DNA of 64,000 nucleotides. It comes from Lycocorax pyrrhopterus obiensis (taxonomy: Eukaryota > Chordata > Aves > Passeriformes > Paradisaeidae). Where the stretch lies: NCBI GenBank assembly GCA_014706295.1, contig JACSVZ010000001.1:1673740-1737739 (forward strand), read 5' to 3'. Positions 18,388 through 31,230 of the stretch are shown piece by piece. Each line of letters opens with the position of its first letter. Position 1 is the first letter of the stretch. The position numbers were made by a program, and so were the translations under genes. Under the pieces are notes generated by a model. That model had not been told where the DNA came from, did not search any database, and saw nothing but the letters and a program-made list of their open reading frames with translations.

Positions 18388-18587
18388 GTTTGGGTTGAAA
18401 AGGACCTCAAAGATCATCTAAAGATCCCCAGAGTTGTGGCTGCTCCTGGATCCCTGGCAGTGTCCAAGGCCAGGCTGGCCGGGGCTTGGAGCAGCCTGGG
18501 ACAGTGGAAGGTGTCCCTGCTCATGGAGGGGTTGGACTTGATGCTTTCTAAGTCCTTCCCAACCCAAACCATTCCATGATTCTATGA
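18388..18587 (+). mobile_element. CR1 LINE fragment, subfamily 'A', with inverted start
   Basis: 18388-18420 reads as an antisense CR1 tail region ('gtttgggttgaaaaggacct'), while 18425-18587 is sense CR1 ending 'accattccatgattctatga'. This looks like a 5'-inverted insertion (twin priming) or two overlapping insertions. Confidence 0.75.
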
Positions 18588-18915
18588 AAAGAACTGGAGC
18601 AGTTTACAGCACAAATTAACTTGTCCTGGGTTTTTCCAGGTTCATTTTCAGGGTTCGTGTCCCACTCCAGGTTTTCTTCCATCTCCTTTGCTGGGACAGC
18701 AGCAGGAGCCAGAACCCTCAGGTGCCACCTGGTGCCATGCCAGTGTCTCCAGGATGAGGAATAAATGACAGGATTAGAAAGAAGGAAGTACCCACCCACA
18801 TTTTCAAGAGGGAATGGAGGAAAAAGAGAGGAAATTGCTTTTCCAAGGCTGCCTGGGAAGCAGGGCAGGAATTCTTGCAGTGGCTGCTTGGCTTCCTGTT
18901 CCTACCTAAAGCTTT
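18588..18915. other. Unique sequence, no gene seen
   Basis: No repeat or coding signal. Confidence 0.45.
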
Positions 18916-18917
18916 GA

Positions 18918-19040
18918 CTCCATCCATCCCTCCATCCATCCATCCATCCATCCCTTGGCTCCGTCCGTCCATCCATCCATGCATCCATCCATCGATCCAT
19001 CCATCCATCCATCCATCCATCCCTTGGCTCCATCCATCCC
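18918..19040. repeat. (ATCC)n tetranucleotide tract, interrupted
   Basis: Three runs of 'catccatccatc' separated by 'cttggctccgtcc'-type interruptions. The Met-Asp-Gly-Trp string on the minus strand is the repeat translated. Confidence 0.95.
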
Positions 19041-22000
19041 TCACCCTTGGCAAAGCTTCCCGTGGGATGTGTTCTTACCCTGCCTTTTGTTGCTGCTGCT
19101 GTGCTTTGTGTAGGAAAAGGATTTTTGCAGCCTGTTCCTCTTCCCAGTGAGTTCAGGTGCAAACACAAATCCAACAAAGGTCGGAATTTCACAACCAAAC
19201 TCCACCAGAGAAGACGAGCATTGTTCAGGAGCAGGATGTTTGCCCAGGTATTTGCATGGTCACCATTCAAATGGCCCTGAGCGTTTTGCTTAAGGAAATT
19301 CCAAATTTCCAATACGGATTCGAAACCACGCCGCAACCAAGGGGAGAAAAAAGGAAAGAAGAGGAAGAATAATGGACAAATAGAATTGTGTTTGATAATT
19401 TAATAATCCTTTCAAAAATAGTGTCAATATTTGCAGGCTGAACCTTCTGAGGGGGCAGGTGCTTCCCTGAATCCCTTTTGGGAAGGTGAAGGCCACCCTG
19501 ACTCCCATCTGAGCAACACCTTGAGCAGAGGGAAGCTCCTGCTCAGCTACACTGACAATAATCTGGTTTTAATCTGCTCTCCATCCCACTAATTGGATGT
19601 GCAGGAATCTTTTCCAACTCCCAGAGGAGCCCTGCAAAGCCCTTTGCCTTCTCCTCCCTCTCTCCCTTCCATCCTGTGGCAGCAAAAAACTCCAGCTCCA
19701 AAATTTCAGGGCCTGCAAGAGGCCAAAACTCAAATTTCCCCCCACCCCCAGCTTGATCCAGGTCTTAATAGGATTCCCTGATTCCTAAAATGGGGATTTC
19801 TTGTCCTGAAGAAGCTTTAGGGTGGTCTGATGGTAGCAGGGAAATAAAACAGGTGTTTACAGCCATCCATGGGGAATACTCAACCTCTGCAATCCCATCT
19901 GTTATTCCTTGGGTCACCAGGGGTCACGGACTGGATGCTGAACCTGAGAGTGGAGGTGCTCCAGCAGTATCCAGACCTGGAAAGTGTCCAGACCTTCTCC
20001 ATCAAACACACCACAGTCATGGACAAGCCCTCAGGAGAACCAGGAGGGGGAAAAAAAATGGGAAGCAGCTGTACAAGATGGGATAAAATTCTGAGGATGA
20101 GAGAGGGAATGAGAGGGAAGGCCAAAATCTTTGTGGCTTCCATTTCCACAGGGTTTGTGGTCCGGACAAATTTCCTTTTCCTACACTTCCAGAGGTATCC
20201 AACACAACAGGGCTGACTTTTCACTTGGCAGTTTTTTCACACCAGGTCTTGCAAACCTCTGTGGCTGGAGGGAATTGAGGGGAGAATTCCCTGTGCAGGC
20301 TCCCATTCCTCTTCCTCAGCTGGATTTGGCTGGTGAGGAGACCTCAGGGGCACCTCTGACCACAGAACCGGAGCAGAGAGGACTGGGATGTGATCAGAGG
20401 GGGCCATGCTGGGTGGGATCACAGGAAACAGAGGATAAAAAAATCCTGGAAATTATTTTTGGTGCAATAATAATTTAAAAAAAAAGGGGTTTTGTGTAAT
20501 AGTGAACAATGAGGATGATGATGGGAGAGGCACCTTAGCTCAGGACATTCCCAACTGGCTGAGATAGTGATGGATTCCTGTGGTCTGGACATCATCAGGA
20601 GGACTTTGGGCCTGTCCCACCATAAAATGTGCCCCAGCTGGACAAATGAAATCCTTATTCCTCTGTTCTGTGGCTGCTCCCGCTGTGTTTTCCTTCTAAC
20701 TCCCTCTAATTCCTTTCAAACTGACCACAATCCATGGAATTTTCTCCTTTTCTCAATTTCATCCTGAGGGACATCAACCTCATGTCCTTCCTTCAGCTTC
20801 TTCCAGAGCCAAGCCCCAGCTCCTGGAGGCACCTGAGGGCGCAGCTCCGTGGCTTTTGAAGGAAAAGGAAGCTGTGCCTTGCTGGGATGTTTTACCAGGG
20901 ATGCCAGGGAATATTTTAGGAGATATTTTAGTACATCCTGCCTCAGATGCCAGTTTCTTTGCTTGGCACAGGGATCCACTAATCCCAGCCCTGTGGTTTC
21001 CAAGCAGAGCTCAGAGCATGGGCAAAATCGTGTCTGGCTGCAAAAGGCATAATCCAAGAGGGGAAAAACCCATGGAAATCCCTGCCATGGCTGTACCCAA
21101 AATCCCCCTGCCCTCGTTGGACATCTGAGTCCTTTGCTGGACTTTCAGATTGTACCACTGAGCTAAAAGCTTCTTGGAGGAGGGGTTAAATCTCCCACTT
21201 TTAGGGGATGCTGAACACATTTCCAGGTAAAAAAATGAGGATAACTGGAGGCTGGAGGCTGGCAGAGTGACGTCACCTTGGGATGGGTGGCATTCACCCA
21301 GGGAGGGGCTGGAAAAGGAGCTCAGACCCTTCCTGCAGCTCCACCGAAGGTGTTACAAGAGACACAAGATGTGTGAGGACTCTGCAGCTTCCCCAGTCCC
21401 ACAGCAGCTGGATTGAGATCTTAATCCACGTCTTTCACCTTCCCCCTCTCAGACTTTATTCCCAAACTGGATTTTTAAACCAGGAAAATTGGATTCAAGA
21501 CCTTCCAGGTATAGCCCAGATGAAAAAAAATACAGGGGGCAGGATGTGCCTGAACCTTTCTCAGGCTCAACATTCCAGCAGGGAATTTAAAAGTCGGAAA
21601 CAAGGAGTAACAGGCTCAGGAGAATCCTTGGCAGGCTGGGATCGGTGTGGGGAGAGATCAGCTCCGAGCTGGGGATGATCTTCCCCTTCCACGTGCCGCA
21701 GAAAAGCTGGAAAAGCAAAGATTTTCCAAGTGAGGTTGTTCCCTCGAGTGGTTGTCTCTGCCCTCACATGAGGGGTATCCCAGAGAATGAATTCCCAGGA
21801 GGTGAGGTGCTAATTAAAAATACATTCAGGAACGTTAAGCCTCTGGATTTTTCCCGGCAGCAGCTTTTACATCTCAGGAGGAGAATTCAGCTGCTCAGGA
21901 AAATCCTGCAGGAATTTTTGCCTTCACCTTCACCCCCCTCATGCACCTGCCTCATGAAAATAAGTGTTAAACTCCCTGTTGTCCTCTGGAAGGTTCTCCA

Positions 22001-22649
22001 GGCCTTTGAGGACTGGGAATTTCACTGCTGGGAAGAGTTTCTCTCCATGTTGCTCATGTTGGGAACGTGTGGAACCCCCAGCACACACCACTGCCGCCCC
22101 TCCACGTGTTCACCCTGACCCTGGGACATTCCCAGTGCAATTCCCTGCCTGAAAACTCCCTGACAGCTTTTCCTGCTGCTCACTTTCACCTGCCAGTGAA
22201 GGCCAGGAGTTGCAGTAAATAAAAACCAGCCCCAATTTTAGTTAAAACAACTCCTGCTGGAAGAGGATCTGGGCTAATAAACTGCAGATTGACGCATGCC
22301 AGCCTTGGCTGGGGAGCTGCACCAAAGAAAAGCCACAGTTTAACACTTCAAAAAAAGATCTGTGCTACCATGAGATACTGTAACAAAGCGTGACCCATTT
22401 TTTACTCCATTATTTATTTTGTTGCTATGGACATCTTTAACTTCCCCCTGAACCAGTTACAGCAGGAATTTGCTTTTTCAGACATATGAAATGGTTTTAT
22501 TCAGAATGTATTAAAGCAGAAAGGGCTGCAGGAAAGCGGAGGCTCCATCTTCAACTTTTCAGCTGCTGGATCTGTGAGTTTTCTGGAGAAGCTGGATATC
22601 TGCATGGTCCATCAAACTGGAAGCTGGATCCCTGGAAAGTCTGGAGAAA
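19041..22649. other. 3.6 kb unique sequence, no gene or mobile element seen
   Basis: The longest stretch so far without CR1. No long frame shows family signatures. A run of A then G at 20476-20490 is the only low-complexity patch noted. Introns or regulatory DNA cannot be excluded. Confidence 0.45.
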
Positions 22650-22999
22650 AGAAGGCTCAGGGGGGACCTCACTGCTCCCCACAACTCCCTGACAGGAGGG
22701 GCAGTGGTGGGGGGTCGGGCTCTGCTGCCGTGTCCCAAGGGAAAGGAGGAGAGGAAATGGCCTCAAATTGCACCAGGGGAGGCTCAGGTTGGAGATTGGG
22801 AAAGAAAATTTCCCTGGAAGAGCGGTGAGGCCTTGGAATGAGCTGCCCAGGGAGTGGTGCAGTCACTGTCTGTGGGAGTGTTCAGGAGGAGTCTGGATGT
22901 GGCCCTTGGGGACAGGGTTTGGGGTGATGCTGGTGCTGCTGGGGTGGCACTGGGTGATCCTGAAGGGCTTTTCCCACCTTGATGATTCTGGAATTCTGT
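22650..22999 (+). mobile_element. CR1 LINE fragment, subfamily 'C'
   Basis: Sense copy with 'ctggatgtggcccttgggga' and the end 'ttgatgattctggaattctg'. Subfamily C is named here for this block; other C copies are at 32140, 57083 and 63640. Confidence 0.88.
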
Positions 23000-23848
23000 A
23001 AAAATGAAATCCCTCCAAGAGGGGCAGCTGCCTGTGACCATCACTGAGCAAGGAACACCACAAACCTTCCCGGGAGCTCTGGGAACCGCTGCTCCACAGG
23101 GATTGCTCTGCCTTACACTGAGAGGCAGCTTGGAATCTTTAGATGGAGGAAACAGCTTCCCACCATGCAGAATTCTACTCCCAGACAACTACACCTTTAT
23201 TCCTCCCCTCCAACAGTTTGCAGAGAGCCTAATTTGGAAATCCTCTAAGAAACACACACAGATGGATGCCTTCAATAGTTTCCACAGCTCCAGCCTAAAG
23301 CTAAAAATCACCTGTTCCTTTTTCCTCTGGTGCTTTTCCCTTAGAGCCGAGATTTGCAACTGCAGATCTCCTCCGGTGAGTGACAGAATGAGGCTATTTA
23401 ATTCCAGCAGCAAGGAAATTCTGTATTTTATTACTCACCAGAGGCATGTTGTGTTCTGCTCTTAGAAGTTCATATTCCTGTGTAAATGTTACAGGAACAA
23501 GGCACTGAACATTCCTGGCCCACTTGTGGAGTCGGAGCAGACTGGGATTTACTGGTACTTCTCAGGGTGTGATGACAACTTGCTCTCAGGAAAACCTGGA
23601 TTACAGCAGATGTGGAAAGCTTGGACGACACCAGCACAGTTGTCTGGAAAGGAAGGAATGCTGCAGTTGGGATGATGATTATTTTTAACTTCCAAACCAT
23701 TCCTAAAGCTGGGATTTGTGGGAGTGAGGGAGGAATCTTCACCAAGACATCCTCACACCAAATAACCCAAGTTTGAGAGAATTGCTCTGTAAATCTGCTG
23801 TGTTATTTGGGCAAGCTCTGTCTCAGCATAGACACCTCTCATTTTACA
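23000..23848. other. Unique sequence, no gene seen
   Basis: No repeat or coding signature recognised. Confidence 0.45.
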
Positions 23849-23960
23849 GCATTGTGGAATCATCAGGGTTGGAAGACACCTCCAGAACCCCCTGAGTCTC
23901 CTCTCTCCAGACTAAACACCAAAAATCCCCTCCCAGGACATGTTTTCCAGCCCTTTCCCC
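23849..23960 (-). mobile_element. Old CR1 fragment
   Basis: Antisense tail 'ggaatcatcagggttggaag' followed by diverged upstream sequence. More mutated than the other copies. Confidence 0.6.
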
Positions 23961-25232
23961 AGGTAACCTAAATTTTAAGTGGCCTTTTCCAACTCCATCT
24001 CAAAATGCAACTTGAAAAGTCTCCCACAGTCGATCTTTGCTCTCTCAGGGTTGGGATTTTTTAATTCTCCCTCCACAATTAAGCCCAGTTTAACCTCCAT
24101 GACGAGGAAGCTGGGTCAGGAATAATCACTCTGAGACAGAGAGTAATTACTTGAGTGTCTCAAGGCTGGGTCTGAGTTCCCAGAGCTGTGAACTGAGCAT
24201 GAAGCAGCTCAGAAATTCTTAAATTTCTCCTCCTCTCCTCCCCAACTACAAGACTGGATCTGCTAATGACCCATCCCATTAAATAAGAGAGGAGTAATCC
24301 ACTCTGGAGCAGGGCTGGCTGCCAAGGAGTTCAAGTTGTTCGGGAAAAATCAAGTGGTGCAGCCCTTCAGGCTGTGAATGTGCCAAAACAACAGCAACAA
24401 CCCCGATCTGTTCTCATGGCCCAGAATATGAACCAGACACAAAGAACTTTCATTAAAAAGCCACATTTTCTGCTTTCCCTGGAGAGAGCGGCGTTTCTCT
24501 CGTCGGCAGTGGGATGGATTTTACGCTTCATTAAATGCCTTGATCTTTTCAGCACATTAGGCTGGGACACGACAACTTAATCTTGAGTTTGGCTGGATTA
24601 ATGATTAAAACAAGGCTTCGGGCTCGTGGGTGTCTGCAGGTGCCCACAAGCTCCTCCACCAGTCCTTGAAAAGTGAAATTTTCCATGTTCTTGCCACAGG
24701 AGTTGGTTTAAAAGAGGTGGGATTGCACTTTTTTAGCTGCAGGGTCACACGGGAACTTTTAGGGCCTCTAATTGGTGATCTCCAGGTGGAAGAGTGGGAA
24801 ACAGCCCCACGACGGGATCCTTGGAGCTCCATGAGCTGAGGTTGGACTGATGGGTGAAAGGGAGAGCAGAGCCTGAGGCGTTCCCAGCTCTTCCCAGAAA
24901 TGGGCCCAGGAGAACCTCATGGACTTCAACAGTTCCCAGTGCCAGGGGCTGCTCCCTGAGACTCACGTGTGGACCGAACCATCCTTGGAATGTGGTTTCA
25001 ATCTGGATATTCCAGCGAAATAAAGATGTAGGAAAAGCTGAAGGCTCTCAGTGCTGGAAGCACTTAAGGCACCTCAGGCTCAGGGTTTAGGCAAGGAAGG
25101 TTTAATTTCACCCAACTTCAGCTTTGTAAAGCAAGAGTTGTAGGCCCAGCTCATTCCCTTGACTTCCTGGACAGTGAAGGGTGGGAAGGTGATTCCCAAT
25201 CTCTACTCTGGGGCTCCCAGTTCAAGAAAAAT
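23961..25232. other. Unique sequence, no gene seen
   Basis: 24360-24600 has a mixed, non-repetitive composition of the kind seen in conserved non-coding elements, but conservation cannot be judged here. No coding frame is convincing. Confidence 0.4.
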
Positions 25233-25694
25233 GTGGATCCACTGGAATGAGTCCAGAGGAGGCCACCAGGATGATCAGAGGGATGGAGCCCCTCTGCTCT
25301 GCAGCCAGGCTGGGAGAGCTGGGGGGTGCTCACCTGGAGAAGAGAAGGCTCCAGGGAGAGCTCAGAGTCCCTTGCAGGGCCTAAAGGGGCTCCAGGAGAG
25401 CTGGAGAGGGACTGGGGACAAGGGCTGGAGGGCCAGGACACAGGGAATGGCTTCCCAGTGCCAGAGGGCAGGGCTGGATGGGATCTTGGGCAGGAATTGT
25501 TCCCTGGGAGGGTGGGCAGGCCCTGGCACAGGGTGCCCAGAGCAGCTGTGGCTGCCCCTGGATCCCTGGCAGTGTCCAAGGCCAGGTTGGACACTGGGGC
25601 TTGGAGCAGCCTGGGACAGTGGGAGGTGTCCCTGACCATGGAATGGGATTGGCTTTAAGGTCCTTCCAACCCAAACCATTCCATGATTCCATGC
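25233..25694 (+). mobile_element. CR1 LINE fragment, subfamily 'A', long
   Basis: Sense copy from the 'gaggccaccaggatgatcag' region through 'tggcttcccagtgccagagg' to 'accattccatgattccatg'. It shows the upstream sequence that shorter copies lack. Confidence 0.9.
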
Positions 25695-26076
25695 AATTGC
25701 CCAGCTGAAGGCAGCTGAACCATAAATACGGATATTCAGAAATTTTTGGAAATCTCTTTTCCAAAGGGAAAGTCGTCTCTATTTTTCACCCACACAACGT
25801 AGGCCAGAAATGGTTCCCCAGACCAGCACTAGAATTCCTACATTTGTGATATTAATAAATCATGGAATCATAGGAAGGAGAGTGCTGACTCCTCTTATAG
25901 GAAATGTGACTGTTTATCCCTCTTTTTTTTCCAGCAGAAATTAAAAATAGGGATTTAGGCATCAAATGAATGGGAGATCATAAAGCTGTGGAGAAGGCAG
26001 CAGGAGGGATGGGGAGAGAAGAGAGAGCAAACCTTGGAAGTAAAACAGAAAACTTCAGCTCCTGACCTGAATTATG

Positions 26077-26135
26077 GAATTATGGAATATCCTGGGTTGG
26101 AAGGGGCCCACCAGGATCACTGAATTCCAACTGGA
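26077..26135 (-). mobile_element. CR1 tail remnant
   Basis: 'ggaatatcctgggttggaag' followed by 'caggatcactgaattccaac', the antisense end of an older CR1. Confidence 0.6.
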
Positions 26136-27001
26136 TCGGTTGGACTCAAACAAGCAGCAAATGTTCCCAGTTTTTTAGGGTTTTCTGCTATTTTTGCGAG
26201 ATTTTGGAGCTCCCAAATATGAGACATAAAAAATAAAATTAAATCAGCATTTGCTGTAATTCCTGGAAATATTCCAAAGACTTTAATCCGGGAGTGATTA
26301 TTCAGTAGGAATTCTGATGTTTTTCATGTGTTCAAGCAAACGGTTGGAATATCCTCTCAAATACAGGATATTCTCCCTGATTCCTCCACCAGGTGATCTG
26401 GGAAGCAGGAGGAGCAAACCCAGCACAAAATCCTTGGGGTTTTTTGCCTTTTTCCCAACTCCTCACCCTTTTAATGCATTTCGAGATCGTCATTCCTGTC
26501 ACTTCATCCTCCTCCTCGATTTCTTCACTTTTGGAATTTAACTGAAAGCCTTTTGTTTGGGATCATAACTGGGCACTGAGTCAGAATCCCACTAACCCCT
26601 GATGGAGCCAGCCAGGACCGAGCACCTGCTCCGAGATGTTTCCTGTGTGGGCAACCGAACTCGGGAACGCTTCAAATCCCGGTTATGGGAAATTCCCAAC
26701 TTTTCGAGGCGGGCTTAAAACTGGATGACACCAACTTGATTCTCAGCCCTGCTTGTTTCTGGTGGAAAAGCAGCTCAACTTTGTGGGATTTAGGGAAGAA
26801 GAGCAGGAATGTGGCCCTGAGTCTTTAGTTCAGCCTTGTTTCATCATCGTTCCCTGCACATCATCGTTCCCTGCTCTCTCCAAGTGCTGTTCCCATCCCA
26901 GGCTCATGTCGGAAGAAAAAGGGAATAACTGTGGGAGCAATTCTGAAATATTTTTCACATCTTTCTCTTTCATCTTTTATATTCTATTATTGTTCTTATT
27001 A

Positions 27002-27039
27002 TTAATAATAATAATAATAATAATTATTATTATTATTAC
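27002..27039. repeat. (AAT)n followed by (ATT)n, self-complementary
   Basis: Runs of 'aat' turn into 'att', making a perfect AT-only hairpin arm pair of about 18 bases each. Confidence 0.93.
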
Positions 27040-27750
27040 TTTGTATTTTGGGGGCCATTGTGTTCGAAATCCATGAATTTTTCTGTTGCCTCCATATCCG
27101 AAAAAAAATGGAAGAGAATAAAACGCTTTAAATTGCCTGGGATAATTTTTATCCTGCACAGAAAATCCGTCATAATTACGCCAAAATTCCATATTAAAAA
27201 ATTCCTAACCTGCTCGAAAAAAGACGTGGAATGAAGGCGTGGAAGAGCTGAAGGAATTTAGCCCCTAAGTAGCAAAAATAGGCTGAAATCATTGCTCCCA
27301 AACTGTGGGCAGGGTGATGGATGGGGGGGAAAAAATCAAGGCTTGGAATTTTTCCAAGGAAAATTGCAGAGATTCCTCAGCAGGAGGACAAAGTTCAGCC
27401 TGGGAGGAAATTGGAGCTCCTGATGGCTGAGGGAAGTGCAGAAGATGCATCAAAATAATCAATGGCAAAAGGATTTCATGGGCTGTCCTTGACTTCGGGA
27501 TAAATGCAGGATATTGTCTTTAATCCCAAAAATAAATGTGTGGCCGAGTGGGACCAAATGGAAGGCAAAGAGAAAGGAAAAGGGATGAAATTCCACTTGA
27601 AAATCAGGACTTGGAAAGGCAGATATGAGTATTTTCCTGGGAAAAGGAGGAAAACTGAGCAGAAAATTCCCTTCCGACTAAACCAGTGATGCTGCCTTGG
27701 GAGCCTTCCCTTGGTGGGGTCAGGCCTGGTACTGAGGCCATGCTCCAAGA

Positions 27751-28170
27751 TCATGGAATCATGGAATGGGTTGGGTTGGGAGGGAGCTTAATAAAGATCA
27801 TCCCATTCCAGGCCCTGCCATGGGCAGGGACACCTCCCACTGTCCCAGGCTGCTCCAAGCCCCAATGTCCAACCCAGCCTTGGACACTGCCAGGGATCCA
27901 GGGGCAGCCACAGCTGCTCTGGGAATTCCATCCCAGCCCCTCCCCACCCTCCCAGGGAACAATTCCTGCCCAATATCCCATCCAGCCCTGCCCTCTGGCA
28001 CTGGGAAGCCATTCCCTGTGTCCTGTCCCTCCATCCCGTGTCCCCAGTCCCTCTCCAGCTCTCCTGGAGCCCCTTTAGGCCCTGCAAGGGGCTCTGAGCT
28101 CTCTCTGGAGCTTCTCCTCTCCAGGTGAGCACCCCCAGCTCTCCCAGCTTGGCTCCAGAGCAGAGGGCAG
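27751..28170 (-). mobile_element. CR1 LINE fragment, subfamily 'A'; left arm of an inverted pair
   Basis: Antisense copy with tail at 27752 and 5' truncation at about 28170 ('ggctccagagcagagggca'). It has the 'ggaattccatcccagcccc' variant. The flank 28170-28213 recurs inverted at 28870. Confidence 0.9.
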
Positions 28171-28221
28171 GAATGACAGGAATTCTTAAAGAGGAATGTG
28201 GGATGACATCACCAAAGCTCC

Positions 28222-28292
28222 TCCCCTCTGGGATGCTGATGGTGCTGGAATGAGTTGGGACTGGATGGTCCTGAAGGTCTCTTCCCACCTTG
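28222..28292 (+). mobile_element. CR1 'C' tail fragment
   Basis: Sense tail segment with 'gactggatggtcctgaaggt' and 'ttcccaccttgatgg'. It abuts an antisense C fragment. Confidence 0.6.
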
Positions 28293-28400
28293 ATGGTGAC
28301 TCCACCACCTCCCTGGGCAACTCATTCCAATGCCTGACCACTTTTCCAGGGAAAAATTTTTCCAAATATCCGATCTGAACCTCCCTTGGCGCAACTTTGC
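28293..28400 (-). mobile_element. CR1 'C' fragment, opposite orientation
   Basis: Antisense segment with 'ccctgggcaactcattccaa' and 'tttccagggaaaaattttt'. With 28222-28292 it looks like a 5'-inverted (twin-primed) insertion. Confidence 0.6.
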
Positions 28401-28869
28401 ACGAGCTCTGTTTGACCCTGCTCTCACCCTGCCCTTTTCCACAAAAATTCCCTTCTCCTCCACAAAAATTCCCTTCTCCTCAAGCCCTGAAAATGAATTA
28501 AAAAAAAAAAAAAGATTAAAAATGTTGATAGAGCAAACATGAGTCACATTCCATGATCTCCAAAGAGTTGGATGAGGCAAGCACCCCAGGAGAGGGGGTG
28601 GGATTTTAAGGAAGGTCCTGGCTTGTGTGTGACCACGATGAGACATTTTTAGCACGTCAAAAAAATAAAACTCACCCTGGGGGAAAAAACAAATTGAAAA
28701 AAAAATAAAAATGAAACTTTATTGGTGAAGTGCTGAACCTCTGTTCCCACTGTGGAATACACAGGCTCTGGAATTTGCCTGCTGATAATTCCATCAGTCT
28801 CCTTACTCCATGGAAAACCAGAAAAAGGGAATGTCTCACCTATAAAGCAGCAGTGCCAGCCATGCCAGA
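28401..28869. other. Spacer of the inverted pair
   Basis: Unique, A-rich in places (28499-28515, 28680-28715). No gene seen. Confidence 0.45.
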
Positions 28870-28927
28870 GGTGATGTCATCCCACATTCCTCGTTAAGAA
28901 TTCCTGTCATTCCAAGCCTTTTCTATG

Positions 28928-29297
28928 GAGCCAGGCTGGGAGAGCTGGGGGTGCTCACCTGGAGAAGAGAAGGATCCAGGGAGAGCTCAGAGCCCCTTGC
29001 AGGGCCTAGAGGGGCTCCAGGAGAGCTGGAGAGGGACTGGGGACAAGGGCTGGAGGGCCAGGACCCAGGGAATGGCTTCCCAGTGCCAGAGGGCAGGGCT
29101 GGATGGGATCTTGGGCAGGAATTGTTCCCTGGGAGGGTGGGCAGGCCCTGGCACAGGGTGCCCAGAGCAGCTGTGGCTGCCCCTGGATCCCTGGCAGTGC
29201 CCAAGGCCAGGTTGGACACTGGGGCTTGGAGCAGCCTGGGACAGTGGGAGGTGTCCCTGCCCGTGGAAAGGAGGGGAATGGGATGAGCTTTAAGGTC
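28928..29297 (+). mobile_element. CR1 LINE fragment, subfamily 'A'; right arm of an inverted pair
   Basis: Sense copy starting at the same 5' truncation point ('ggagccaggctgggagagct') as the 27751 copy. Its 3' tail is truncated at 'ccctccaacctg'. It carries the 'caccctgtgccagggcctgc' type variant, unlike its partner. Confidence 0.9.
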
Positions 29298-29511
29298 CCT
29301 CCAACCTGTGTTTTTGAAGTGCCCCCGTCATCACAATTAATCTTTTAATTTGAATTTTGCAACTAATTTAAAAGAAAAAATCCTACCCCTGGCTCTTCTG
29401 ATGGAAAAGAGGTTTGAGTCGCTTGGGAATTTTCACTGGATGTGGCTGTGTTCTTCCAACTCATTTGTTTTCACTGGGATTTATGGGCATTTTAATTTTT
29501 TCAGGAAGTGG

Positions 29512-29650
29512 AGCCTTGGAATGGTTTGGGATGGAAGGGACCTTGAAGCCCATCCAGTGCCACCCCTGCCATGGGCAGGGACACCTTCCACTGTCCCAGG
29601 CTGCTCCAAGCCCCAGTGTCCAACCTGGCCTTGGGCACTGCCAGGGATGA
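29512..29650 (-). mobile_element. CR1 LINE 3' fragment, subfamily 'A'
   Basis: Antisense, 140 bases, ending at 'ggcactgccagggatgagg'. Confidence 0.83.
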
Positions 29651-31230
29651 GGTATCACCAACCTTTCTGGGTGGCCTGTTCCTGGTTTTGTGAATCATTT
29701 GAGTTCTGTTTATAAAAAAGACTCAAACTCTTGCTCTGCCAAATAAAAATGAGTCAAATCCAAAGGCCTGGCAAGTCAGAAGCCTCCCAAATTTGAGATT
29801 AATTCACTGATTAGTCCTAGGTGAGGTAAAAAAACCCAAGAGAGGCATTTTCAGAGCATTTAAAGATTTTATTTCAGTGCTTCTGAAGTGAAACTCCTGA
29901 GTCTTCATCTCGCGTTGTTTAAAAAGCTCTTTCTGTTGTTGTTTTAACAGTTGGGTTTTGCTTTGTTTCCTACTACAAAGTGCAAGGAACCTGAAAGGAA
30001 ACATCCCAAACATTTCAGTTGGGTTCCAGGGAATCTTTCTGAGAGAGATCCAAACCCTCTGCTCGTTGGTTTGCCAGGAGCAGAGACATTTCCATTTATT
30101 TTTTTCAGTGCTTGCTCCCACTTTTTCCAGTCACTGAGGAGAAATTCCGGCCCCCAGCTCCTCATTCCATCCCCAGGCAGGTGGGAATTGCTGCACCAGT
30201 GGAGATTTAGGTGGCTCATGGGAGCTGTGCCCTCGAATGAGCAGGTTTAGAGTAATAGAAAACACAATCAAATGAGAATAAATGAAAATAAATATTAAAA
30301 TAAAAATATCAGCCACAGGGTTTGGGTTTTTTCCAAGAGCCAGAGTTCCATAGAACTCTTGTTTTTCCATCTTTTTGAATCAGGTTTGGGCATGAAGGTG
30401 CAAACTCTTTTTTTTTTCCCCCTTGGTTTCATCTTTATTTCTTTGTTTTTATAATAATTGGACCATAGAGCCTCCTGTCAGCAGAGCTTTTACTGTCACC
30501 CTTCAGCATCTTGGCCCCTTTGTGTCCTGTTGATGCTTTGAGGCACTTTATAAAATTGATGCCCAAGAAGATTCATTTAATAAATTGAGATTCCCAGCAG
30601 TGGCTTTCCCTTCCAGGAAAAAAAAAAGGATTAAATCACACTGTGACACTTCCAACTGGGGAAGGAAAATCCATGAATTCCCTATTTTCTGTCCTCTGTC
30701 ACTTCTATATAAATCTGTATTTACAAAACATTCTCTGTGAATAATAAAAGGGCTAAACTTGACCACCAATAAATTAAAATTTAATTTAAATGCGACAGTG
30801 TGCATTTTTAGTGTGCCACACCCACCTAATTAACATACCGAGAGAAAATATTGGTGCTAAATAATGATGCAATTTTGTGTCTGCCCTCACTCTTTTCCAA
30901 GGTTCAGCCTCCCACTGAGGAGCAGGCAGACGATTACCCTGGAAAACCTCTCCAAAAAACCAAAAAAAGCCCAAGAGGCTGAGCGGGGATTGACTTTGGA
31001 TACAAGTGGGTGGTAGGAACATAAAAGGGATGGCATCAGATTAGAGCTGGGGCTTTGATCTCGGCTCAAAAACAATAAAAGAGTCATAAAGGACTTTCAC
31101 AGTGCATCTCAAAGCTCCAGACAGAGCCTTACTAAGCCTCCCAACTGCCCTGGGGCTGATGTTATCACCTGGGGTTTACCGAACACTAAACCCAGCCCAA
31201 AGGTCTGAGGTGGTTTGGCTGAGGCAGCTC
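29651..31230. other. 1.6 kb unique sequence, no gene seen
   Basis: AT-rich, with short poly-T and poly-A runs near 30410 and 30620. No mobile element recognised. Confidence 0.45.

Larger units (their letters stand above)
25695..27750. other. 2 kb mostly unique sequence
   Basis: Contains a CR1 remnant at 26077 and an (AAT)n/(ATT)n tract at 27002. Otherwise nothing recognised. Confidence 0.45.

Noticed and set aside
20508..20562. Possible box C/D snoRNA ('gatgatga' ... 'ctga')
   Set aside because: No terminal stem pairs the ends, and no guide region or host intron is evident. The boxes are short enough to occur by chance.
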